Assembly (NCBI GenBank): GCA_946061355.1
Contig: CAMGRE010000036.1
Span: 1-14,677 of the forward strand
Source: an uncultured bacterium
Lineage (GTDB): Bacteria; Bacillota; Clostridia; Lachnospirales; Lachnospiraceae
DNA: 14,677 nt
Reading direction: 5' to 3'
In this document: in pieces, positions 8,157 through 14,677 of the stretch
Layout of the letters: every line of letters starts with the position of its first letter
Position numbering within the stretch: the first letter of the stretch is position 1
Program-made: the position numbers and the translations under genes
The notes under the pieces: generated by a model
Told to the model about the DNA's origin: nothing
Seen by the model: only the letters and a program-made list of their open reading frames with translations
The model's database searches: none

Positions 8157-10178
8157 TTACTCCACCGTAAATTTCATCTCTGTCTTTGCGTAAAGCCTCT
8201 GATTGGAACATCTGTCAGACGCCAGCATACACACCGTGTAGGTATCATTCGGCAGCGCATCCTTCGGAATCCGGCATACAAATCCCGCAAGCGCCACATT
8301 CTGCTGCTCCGGCAGGATCTCCTCCACGTCCTTACGGTAACGATCCAGTACCGCCGCCTGATAGATCTTTCCCCCACTGCCCAACAGGAGAAGCGACCTT
8401 TTGTATCGGCAATTGTCCATACCGAGCACATAAGACCAACCTTCTATCCAGTATACATCATCCCGCTCGGTAAATTCCAGCTTCTTTTCCTTCCTCGCAT
8501 GCTCCGCGTTCACGGTCAGGCAGCCATTCTCCCACTGCACGGGTTCCGGCTTCTTCCAAAGCTTCACTTCCGTATAGTAATCACGCTTTTCATACGCATA
8601 CATAAAATTGCTGAGATACAGATTGGAATGTACTGCGAGATTCCTGCTGTAAAAAGGATCAAAGCCCTTCAGCGAAGGATGTCTCGTATACAGGATATCC
8701 TTCTCATGAAGAAGCCGGATCCACTTCTCATCCGACAGGTTGTCATCACCTCTGCTGAGTGACTCATGGTGATACAACGTCACATCACAACGCTCTATAT
8801 TATAGTACCCCAGCTCATACAATGCAAAATTAAGTTCCACATCATTGTACGCGACTGCCATCTCCTCATAGAGCCCGCCCGCCTGATCGTACTTATCACG
8901 CGCGACGAGAAGACATGCAGCCGTTACCCCAATCATGTCATAGACATGGCGGTTCTGACCGTGATAATGGGATTCGCCGTCATGCTTTTTCAAGAGCTTA
9001 TGGACAGGTCCCACCTTGATATTGGTAATGCCGATATGCTGGATGACATCGCTGTCCGGATAGAGGAGCTTGGCTCCCACCGCACCTGCATGCGGCAAAC
9101 TTGCCTTTTCATACAGCTTCGCCAGCCAGTCACTCTGAATGATCTCCATATCGTCATTTAGAAGCAAAATATAATCGCCATTTGATTTCTCAATTCCATA
9201 ATTGCACATCCGGGAAAAATTAAATTCCATCGGATGATAAAAATAGCGGAATTTATACTGATCCGCCAGCTGCTCCAATCTGCTGCGGTTCTCCTCGCTG
9301 CTCCCGTTATCCACCACAATGATCTCCATGGAAACCCCTGACGGCAAAACCGTCTTATCACGGATTGAGGCAATACACGTCTCCAGCACAGCCGGATTAT
9401 CCTTGGAAGGAATCACCGCCGAGATCAACGCGCCTCTCATATAGCCGGAGTTTTCTGCCGCGCCACCGCTTCCGGTGCCACCCGCCGGCGTGCCCCCGCA
9501 GTTTTCTGTCGCACTGCCGCATCCCACCGCCGTGCGCTCGCAGTCCGCTGTCTCCTCACGCATATGCAGCAGCACTTTTCCGATCGGGGCAATCTCCTTC
9601 TGTGTATCATTCGCCCGGATCCACCGCTTGTCCGTGACCTTTTTTGTCAGCATGAGAAGCATTTGATAACAATTGTTTTCAAATGTTCCCGCCAGACATG
9701 TGTCCCATTCCTCCTCTGTAAGCTCTCTCAGTAGCTCCATCCGAATCGCAAAAATATGTCCAAAGTATTGAAACGAATCAAGTGTATCGGGCGACCACTG
9801 CGGCTTAAACCATGGTTCCACCCGGAGTCCGGTCTCATCCAGCCTGTCCTCATCACCATATGCGATCTGTACAAAAGGATATTGCGAAAAAAACTCTGCT
9901 GTAACTGCGACAGCCTTCTCCTCAAGCTCGCCCCGCTCATCATAAAACAACACAATCCCTGCCGGGTACTCCTGTTCAAAGCCCTTCACAACACTCTGCA
10001 TGGGCACCGATACGACAATTTGTTCCGACGAACGAGAATAAGTCTGATTCTTCCAGCCTTCCTCCCGCAGATACCATTGTCTGTAAGAATCTTTCTGTCG
10101 CTCCACTTCACCGACATATTTTTTATAACATGCGGTATTTAATTTGTTCTGAATCAGATTCTTTATTTTCTGAACCAT
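8157..10178 (-). CDS. Family 2 glycosyltransferase: one complete domain, one reduced N-terminal domain, C-terminal beta-rich tail
   Basis: A 673-residue, probably membrane-associated cytoplasmic enzyme adding sugars to the growing glycan. The complete GT2 domain lies at about 250-475: AVIPSKDNP (254-262), IIVVDNGS (286-293), the DXD-equivalent LLLNDDM (338-344), AGAVGAKLLYP (364-374), NDVELN acidic base region (445-450) and LYHHES (468-473). The N-terminal 150 residues keep only the second half of another GT2 domain: YGDEDRLDETG (107-117), then FKPQWSPDTL (124-133). No opening VPVYN-type nucleotide-binding strand is visible, so that half is probably inactive or structural. A low-complexity Gly/Ala/Ser/Cys linker (about 217-245) joins the halves. 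The tail (about 545-673) is beta-rich. The gene overlaps its predecessor by 16 bases, and only a weak AGG site lies upstream. Donor and acceptor sugars cannot be read from sequence; rhamnosyl or glucosyl transfer is possible. Confidence 0.9.
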   Translation of the reverse strand: MVQKIKNLIQNKLNTACYKKYVGEVERQKDSYRQWYLREEGWKNQTYSRSSEQIVVSVPMQSVVKGFEQEYPAGIVLFYDERGELEEKAVAVTAEFFSQYPFVQIAYGDEDRLDETGLRVEPWFKPQWSPDTLDSFQYFGHIFAIRMELLRELTEEEWDTCLAGTFENNCYQMLLMLTKKVTDKRWIRANDTQKEIAPIGKVLLHMREETADCERTAVGCGSATENCGGTPAGGTGSGGAAENSGYMRGALISAVIPSKDNPAVLETCIASIRDKTVLPSGVSMEIIVVDNGSSEENRSRLEQLADQYKFRYFYHPMEFNFSRMCNYGIEKSNGDYILLLNDDMEIIQSDWLAKLYEKASLPHAGAVGAKLLYPDSDVIQHIGITNIKVGPVHKLLKKHDGESHYHGQNRHVYDMIGVTAACLLVARDKYDQAGGLYEEMAVAYNDVELNFALYELGYYNIERCDVTLYHHESLSRGDDNLSDEKWIRLLHEKDILYTRHPSLKGFDPFYSRNLAVHSNLYLSNFMYAYEKRDYYTEVKLWKKPEPVQWENGCLTVNAEHARKEKKLEFTERDDVYWIEGWSYVLGMDNCRYKRSLLLLGSGGKIYQAAVLDRYRKDVEEILPEQQNVALAGFVCRIPKDALPNDTYTVCMLASDRCSNQRLYAKTEMKFTVE
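9444..9530 (-). repeat. Low-complexity linker with a degenerate in-frame duplication
   Basis: Residues about 217-245 of the 673-residue glycosyltransferase consist almost only of Gly, Ala, Ser, Thr, Cys, Glu and Asn. On the plus strand, 9450-9469 and 9501-9520 match at 16 of 20 bases with a 51-base (17-codon) offset. They encode the related strings GSATENCGG and GGAAENSG. It looks like a linker grown by in-frame tandem duplication and then diverged. Confidence 0.55.
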
Positions 10179-12277
10179 GCAAAACCTGCGCCCCGTTTCC
10201 CTGCTTTCTCATCACCTGCAATACTGTGTGCCATCTCAGCCGAGATGCGCACCACACTGAGTTCTGCCTGCACCTGCGCTCCCACCTCGGGAATCACAGC
10301 TCCCGACAGATCAATTGTAATATTGGAATCCTCTGTATCGAAGACCGCTGTATTTACAGAAATCAATTTCCCATTTAATTTTACCTCTTTTTGGCGGAGA
10401 GAAAACGCTTTCCCCGCCACATCCAGACTGCTCACCGTCACCATACAGTAATCCAGCGAAGGATCAATACGCAGTGCGCGGATCCCTTTTCTCACAGGAA
10501 CCGAAACGGTAAGCGCCTTTTTCTCCTCATATCCCTTCATCAGGAAGTAAGAAGATCCTTCCGAGAATCCTTCTCCGTAATCCTCATAAATCTGAATGCG
10601 GTTCCTGTGCTCTTCCTCCATAAATCTGTGTGTGAGCGCCGCTGCCGGAATGATCGGATAGCCGATCTCGTTACGGATCTCCACCATGGACATACGATTT
10701 CCCGTAGAAAGTTTCTGGAACGCACACTCCTTCTCTGCGATTTCCTCCACATCACCGCGAAGTTCATTTATTAAATCAAGGCTTATTTTCTTTCTCTTTT
10801 CCGATCCAAGACCGTAACAGTACAATGATCTGAGTATGATCTCCTCTGCCGGATATTCCTCATCGAACGTCCACTCATAGTCGATCAGACTCCACTTATC
10901 CCCTTCGACAATGATATTGGAAAAGATGAGGTCATAGTCGCAGACGGAAGGATCCTGCGGGTACCTGACGATCGTGCAATATCTGTCAAACAGCTTCCGG
11001 AAACCGTCCTCGTCATTCCTGTCCAGGCATTCGTCGAGCAGTTCTTCCAGCGTCTGCCCCGGCAGATACTCAAACACCGCCTCGTCGCCTTCCAGCTTAC
11101 AACGGTTCAGGCTGATCCCGCAGCCTTCATAAATCTTCTGCAGCTCGTCATATGCTTCCTTCATATGGTGAATATGCGCTGCCGCCTCTCCGGTAACCGG
11201 AATCTTGCGTACCTCTTTTTCACCCGAACCGGTTTCTGCGTCAGCCATAGCGCCGGAGCTTGTTCCGGTTCCTGCCTTGCCGCATATTTTCGTACAGATT
11301 GCGTACTGCGGTGCCCTGTCATTGGAAAATCTTGCATACTCTACATTAAGGGATTTCCCGATCACCAACACATAGGAATTGGAATACAACGGGAACAGTC
11401 CCTCCTGCAGGATGCTGTCAAACACATTCTTCTCATCAAACAACAGCATCCTGTCCCTGTCAAAATTACGCATGTTATCTGATAATTCGCCAAGTCTCGG
11501 CAAACGCTCATCCGAGAAGACTGTCGTCATAAATTTGTAATCCGGATACGGATAATAGAAGCTGTACTCTTCCACACCCGCCGCATGACAGATGTCCTCC
11601 AGCCCTTTCCTCGTGAAAGTGCGCACGCCGCCGCCTCTCGGATACCCTTCGATCCCTTCGAAATAAGTACCTAAATGATCCTCCTTGCATCCGGCCCAGT
11701 ACTTCAGTCCGAAGCGGTTCTCAATGGCGATCACCATTCGGCCGCCTCCTGCAAGATGTTTCTTCAGGATAGTCATAAATGTCTCAAAAGGCTTATCCCC
11801 TCCGATATAGCTCTGCCCGTACTCAAACACACCAATCAAAAAAATGTAATCATAATCACAGGCAAGCTCCGGTTCAATATCCTGAAAATTGCCCAGCTTT
11901 ATGGTTACATTATCGCAATCCGGATGACGGTATGCATTGATCAGGCTGCGCTTTCTGGAAAGCTCGATACAGTCTACCGTTCCCGCCATCCTTGACAGCG
12001 CTCCCGTGATCGCGCCACAGCCCGAGCCGACCTCAAGCACCTTGTCCGTCTTTTTTACCGGCACCCAGTTCACAATATTCTCACGAAGAGGAGACAGATG
12101 ATAGAGCACCGCCCAATCCTTTCTCTCCTCAATGATCTTCCCGTACTCAGAGGGCTGATGTGCCCTGACAATATCGAGGATCTCATCCTCGACACGGCCG
12201 TCACAATACAGATCCTGTCCCGGATAGTGACGGTCATCTATCAAGATCTTTCCGATTTTTTCCAAGTTCTCACACAT
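10163..12277 (-). CDS. Methyltransferase/kinase-like fusion, candidate WbdD-type glycan chain terminator
   Basis: A 704-residue, probably cytosolic protein with at least three parts. Residues 75-260 form a class I SAM methyltransferase: motif I VLEVGSGCGAITG (80-92), acidic E105 after strand 2, and a motif-IV-like FLIGVFEYG (146-154). Residues about 310-560 look like a protein/aminoglycoside-kinase fold: a possible ATP lysine K330, a helix with E374 or E378, a catalytic loop with D449 five residues before N454, and metal-binding D466 in LIDYEW. These spacings match kinase HRD...N and DFG loops. A Gly/Ser/Ala-rich insert (about 332-355) splits the kinase N-lobe. Residues about 585-704 are a beta-rich tail of unknown role. 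Domain order and position after wzm-wzt match E. coli WbdD. The start is uncertain: AAAGG abuts the ATG, so translation may be coupled to the overlapping wzt end (GATGTGTGA). Methyltransferase is firm, kinase is likely, and terminator function is inferred. Confidence 0.85.
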   Translation of the reverse strand: MCENLEKIGKILIDDRHYPGQDLYCDGRVEDEILDIVRAHQPSEYGKIIEERKDWAVLYHLSPLRENIVNWVPVKKTDKVLEVGSGCGAITGALSRMAGTVDCIELSRKRSLINAYRHPDCDNVTIKLGNFQDIEPELACDYDYIFLIGVFEYGQSYIGGDKPFETFMTILKKHLAGGGRMVIAIENRFGLKYWAGCKEDHLGTYFEGIEGYPRGGGVRTFTRKGLEDICHAAGVEEYSFYYPYPDYKFMTTVFSDERLPRLGELSDNMRNFDRDRMLLFDEKNVFDSILQEGLFPLYSNSYVLVIGKSLNVEYARFSNDRAPQYAICTKICGKAGTGTSSGAMADAETGSGEKEVRKIPVTGEAAAHIHHMKEAYDELQKIYEGCGISLNRCKLEGDEAVFEYLPGQTLEELLDECLDRNDEDGFRKLFDRYCTIVRYPQDPSVCDYDLIFSNIIVEGDKWSLIDYEWTFDEEYPAEEIILRSLYCYGLGSEKRKKISLDLINELRGDVEEIAEKECAFQKLSTGNRMSMVEIRNEIGYPIIPAAALTHRFMEEEHRNRIQIYEDYGEGFSEGSSYFLMKGYEEKKALTVSVPVRKGIRALRIDPSLDYCMVTVSSLDVAGKAFSLRQKEVKLNGKLISVNTAVFDTEDSNITIDLSGAVIPEVGAQVQAELSVVRISAEMAHSIAGDEKAGKRGAGFAWFRK
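11213..11284 (-). other. Gly/Ser/Ala-rich insert inside the kinase-like domain
   Basis: Residues about 332-355 of the methyltransferase/kinase protein are low in complexity (GKAGTGTSSGAMADAETGSG). They fall between the putative ATP-binding lysine K330 and the following helix, where kinases normally have a short turn. It is probably a disordered loop similar in composition to the linker in the next gene. Confidence 0.6.
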
Positions 12278-13562
12278 CCTTTACTGTCACTTTGGAATCC
12301 ATGTCATAATATCCCACGGTATTCTTGTCCGAGATCACTGTGATATTCTGCACATCATACAGTCTGTGGTATACCTTGAACTGATCGCCCTCATATCCGG
12401 TCAATCCCAGAGAGATCAGATACTCACCACCCTGCAGACTCATCTTCTGCGTAAACACAATCTCCTTCTTCGTCCCCGCAGTCACAGGCTCAAGAAACGA
12501 CTTCTCGACCATCGTATTCGTCCCCGTGATCTCCACACCGAGCGGATTCTTGATGGAGCAGGCAAAAATAGGCGCCGGAAGATCCTCATAAAACTCCACA
12601 AACATGTGCACCGAGAACTCGCTTCCCTTGATCACTGCCGTGGTCTTCACGCCCTTGTCGTCCGTCACAAAGCATTCCGTGATCATTGCCTGCTTCGTTC
12701 CGTACTCAAGCGTCCGGTCATCCTGCGCATCCGCATTCTTCCCATCCGCTGCTCCCCTCGCATGCGCGTGGAGTTCCTCATCATTTAACAGATTAACCTC
12801 ATCCTTCTCATCCGGGATCTCATACTGTCCGACAAGCACCTGCTTGTAAATATCGATCATCTCTTTCGGAGAGCCTTCCGCCAGCTTCTCCCCTTTATTC
12901 AGGAGAATGACGCGGTCGCAGTATTTGCTGACACTGCTCAGATCATGACTCACAAAGAGAATCGTCTTGCCCTGCTTCTTAAACTCTTCAAACTTGTGGT
13001 AGCATTTTGCCTGAAAGAAAACGTCGCCGACCGAGAGTGCCTCATCCACGATCAGGATCTCCGGATCGATATTGATGGCAACCGCAAAGGCAAGCCGCAC
13101 AAACATACCGCTGGAATACGTCTTCACCGGCTGATACACATAGTCGCCGATATCGGCAAAGTCGAGGATCGCCTGCAGTCTGCCGTCGATTTCCTCCTTG
13201 GAAAAACCGCACATCGTGCCGTTCAGATACACATTCTCCAGACCGTTATACTCCATGTTAAAGCCGGCGCCCAGCTCCAGAAGGGCCGAGATCCTGCCGT
13301 CCACTTCCACTTCTCCCGCCGTCGGATTCAGGACGCCGGTTATGATCTTCAGGATTGTTGATTTTCCGGAGCCGTTGGTTCCGATGATCCCGACCGTCTC
13401 CCCCTGTTTGATATCGATGTTGATATCGCGCAGAGCGTAATGTTCCTTATATTTCTTCTTTCTGGTAAGCCCGAGGGATTCCTTCAGACGATCCATCGGC
13501 TTATCATACAATTTATACATTTTGCTCAGGTTTTTCACCCGAATCGCATATGTCTGTTCCAT
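12270..13562 (-). CDS. wzt: ABC exporter ATPase (Wzt type) with C-terminal cargo-binding domain
   Basis: Nucleotide-binding subunit that powers the neighbouring permease. All ATPase motifs are visible in 430 residues: Walker A GTNGSGKST (61-69), a YSSGM signature (149-153), Walker B EILIVDEAL (168-176) and the switch histidine in FVSHDLS (203-209). Simple TagH or RfbB-type ATPases end near residue 245. This one continues through a charged and Ala/Gly-rich linker (about 250-290) into a beta-rich domain (about 290-420) with the character of the Wzt C-terminal domain. In E. coli O9a that domain recognises the modified non-reducing end of the glycan and makes export depend on capping. The next gene overlaps it by 8 bases and encodes a methyltransferase/kinase that could make such a cap. 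An AGGACAGGA run directly precedes the start. ATPase function is secure; cap recognition is inferred. Confidence 0.93.
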   Translation of the reverse strand: MEQTYAIRVKNLSKMYKLYDKPMDRLKESLGLTRKKKYKEHYALRDINIDIKQGETVGIIGTNGSGKSTILKIITGVLNPTAGEVEVDGRISALLELGAGFNMEYNGLENVYLNGTMCGFSKEEIDGRLQAILDFADIGDYVYQPVKTYSSGMFVRLAFAVAINIDPEILIVDEALSVGDVFFQAKCYHKFEEFKKQGKTILFVSHDLSSVSKYCDRVILLNKGEKLAEGSPKEMIDIYKQVLVGQYEIPDEKDEVNLLNDEELHAHARGAADGKNADAQDDRTLEYGTKQAMITECFVTDDKGVKTTAVIKGSEFSVHMFVEFYEDLPAPIFACSIKNPLGVEITGTNTMVEKSFLEPVTAGTKKEIVFTQKMSLQGGEYLISLGLTGYEGDQFKVYHRLYDVQNITVISDKNTVGYYDMDSKVTVKDV

Positions 13563-13624
13563 TCCTGTCCTGCCCTTACTAATTGTTCAGTGCCTTCACA
13601 ATGACATGCAAAAATCCATTAAAT

Positions 13625-14647
13625 TTACAATACATCCGCGAAATGTACCTTCAGACGTTTAAAGATCAAAGCGCCGATTCCGAAGATCACCGCCGTGGTA
13701 ATCCAGAAATACATTGTGGAATAAAAGTCCTCCCAGAACCACGTTTTTTCCAAAAGAGCGCTACGGTATCCGTTCACAATATAAAACACCGGATTCATCT
13801 TAAAGATGATCTGATACGGTTCCGGTATCATGCTGATCTTCCACAGAATCGGTGTCGCCCACATTCCCACCTGGAGAAAAATCGCGATGATCTGTGTCAG
13901 ATCCCTGAAAAAGATCACGATCGAGCAGGTCGCATAAGACACCGCCAACAGGAACATAAACAGACAGAAGCTGTAATAGATCACCTGCAGCGTATGCAGA
14001 TCAGGATAGAACCCGTGGAACGCATACAGCACAAGCATAAAAAGCACAAAGAAACAATGAATGAAGGATGCGGCGATCAGCTTGATGATCGGCAAGATAC
14101 TGATCTTGAACACGACCTTCTTCACCAGATAACTGTACTCGAGCAGCGCCGTCGTGCCGTTCATCAGTCCCTCCGAGAAGAAGAACCATGGGACAATACC
14201 CGCCGTCAGCCAGAGCACATAAGGCGCATCCACGCCGTTTGCCAACACTTCCGCCTTGGCGTTAAATCCCTTTTCAAACACAAACCAGTACACAAGGATC
14301 GTGACCACGGGCTGCACAAAAGCCCACACCATGCCGAGATAAGACCCTGCATAGCGCGTCTTGAAATCATTCTTGGCAAGCTTCCAGATCAGCTTCCTGT
14401 TCTGCCACAGCTCCCCGGGCAAAATGACAATCTTGTCATACAATACCACAAAGACGATCAGGCTCACCGCTATGATCGCACAGGCGATCACCTTCTTGAT
14501 CAGCTCATCCTTTGGGTTCGCAAACTGATTCTGATGCGTTACAAGGATAATTGCCAGGATCAGACCGATCCCGGCAACGATCGCAATCGTTCTCTTTTTA
14601 TGTTCCAGTAAAGAATTCTCAATCACAGATTGGTTATTTGCTGCCAT
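13625..14647 (-). CDS. wzm: ABC-2 polysaccharide exporter permease (Wzm/TagG family) with an N-terminal extension
   Basis: Membrane subunit of an ABC exporter that moves a finished lipid-linked polysaccharide across the cytoplasmic membrane, paired with the ATPase just downstream. The 340-residue product has the family core from about residue 77: an amphipathic entry segment (LAKNDFKTRYAGSYLGMVW, 90-108), then hydrophobic spans near 107-124, 143-158, 195-213, 222-243, 252-270 and 313-329. The late signatures FFRDLTQI (246-253), TPILW (265-269) and NP...YR (285-295) are present. Family members are usually about 260-280 residues. Here some 75 extra residues precede the core, with two more hydrophobic spans (about 20-36 and 50-70). 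The start is supported by AGGA nine bases upstream. Sixty-two bases separate it from the ATPase gene. Family assignment is secure; the cargo (O-antigen-like glycan, wall polysaccharide or teichoic acid) cannot be read from this subunit. Confidence 0.93.
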   Translation of the reverse strand: MAANNQSVIENSLLEHKKRTIAIVAGIGLILAIILVTHQNQFANPKDELIKKVIACAIIAVSLIVFVVLYDKIVILPGELWQNRKLIWKLAKNDFKTRYAGSYLGMVWAFVQPVVTILVYWFVFEKGFNAKAEVLANGVDAPYVLWLTAGIVPWFFFSEGLMNGTTALLEYSYLVKKVVFKISILPIIKLIAASFIHCFFVLFMLVLYAFHGFYPDLHTLQVIYYSFCLFMFLLAVSYATCSIVIFFRDLTQIIAIFLQVGMWATPILWKISMIPEPYQIIFKMNPVFYIVNGYRSALLEKTWFWEDFYSTMYFWITTAVIFGIGALIFKRLKVHFADVL

Positions 14648-14650
14648 GGT

Positions 14651-14677
14651 TTATTTTCCTTCGGTGTACTCTTTGAT
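14651..14677 (-). CDS. Possible 3' end of an upstream gene, cut by the window edge
   Basis: Read leftward from the edge, the minus strand gives eight sense codons (IKEYTEGK) and a TAA stop three bases before the permease start. Such close packing matches the other junctions in this operon, so this may be the tail of a preceding operon gene. Eight codons are too few for identification, and an open frame of this length can arise by chance. No function is proposed. Confidence 0.25.
   Translation of the reverse strand: MKEYTEGK

Noticed and set aside
13582..13602. ATTGT/ACAAT inverted repeat between the permease and ATPase genes
   Set aside because: The stem is only five AT-rich base pairs around an 11-base loop with no following U run. 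It is too weak to call a terminator or regulator.
13583..14611. Plus-strand open frame of 342 codons opposite the ABC permease
   Set aside because: It is antisense to a clear membrane protein. The product is extremely rich in His, Gln, Arg and Asp, the reverse-strand image of hydrophobic codons, and no domain is visible.
1..14677. Frequent GATC and GGATCC words across the window
   Set aside because: They fall mostly at Ile/Asp codon junctions and read as codon preference; no spacing or clustering suggested a functional array.

Overview
The window is one polysaccharide biosynthesis and export operon. Eleven genes, all on the minus strand, are read from about 14650 down to about 100, with a possible last few codons of a twelfth at the right edge. 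Intermediate GC content, strong AGGAGG ribosome binding sites and the general look of the proteins suggest a low-GC Gram-positive of the class Clostridia, most likely Lachnospiraceae. That placement is a judgement from protein character, not from a marker gene. There is no rRNA, tRNA, transposase, CRISPR array or phage gene here.

Layout in transcription order. (1) 14647-12270: a two-gene ABC-2 polysaccharide exporter, with a Wzm/TagG-type permease carrying an N-terminal extension and a Wzt-type ATPase carrying a C-terminal cargo-binding domain. (2) 12277-10163: a 704-residue protein with a SAM methyltransferase domain, a kinase-like domain with a legible catalytic loop, and a beta-rich tail. 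It resembles the WbdD chain terminators of ABC-exported O antigens in domain order and gene position. (3) 10178-6107: two large family 2 glycosyltransferases (GT2), one with a decayed first domain and one with two complete domains. (4) 6092-4365: alpha-phosphoglucomutase, supplying glucose 1-phosphate. (5) 4360-3929: a GtrA-family membrane protein. (6) 3923-2515: a VTC-type polyphosphate polymerase domain protein, overlapping by 4 bases a DUF4956 membrane protein. (7) 2403-107: two more GT2 enzymes, after a 111-base gap holding a terminator-like hairpin. A second hairpin follows the last gene.

Proposed joint function. The glycosyltransferases build a glycan on the cytoplasmic face, the methyltransferase/kinase caps its growing end, the Wzt C-terminal domain recognises the cap, and the permease exports the chain. 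Phosphoglucomutase and GtrA point to glucose supply and a lipid-linked glucose side branch. The VTC/DUF4956 pair is the least expected element: it suggests that polyphosphate synthesis or membrane-coupled phosphate chemistry is tied to this surface polymer. No initiating glycosyl-1-phosphate transferase, GtrB-type glucosyltransferase, cell-wall ligase or nucleotide-sugar synthase is visible, so the locus probably extends to the right.
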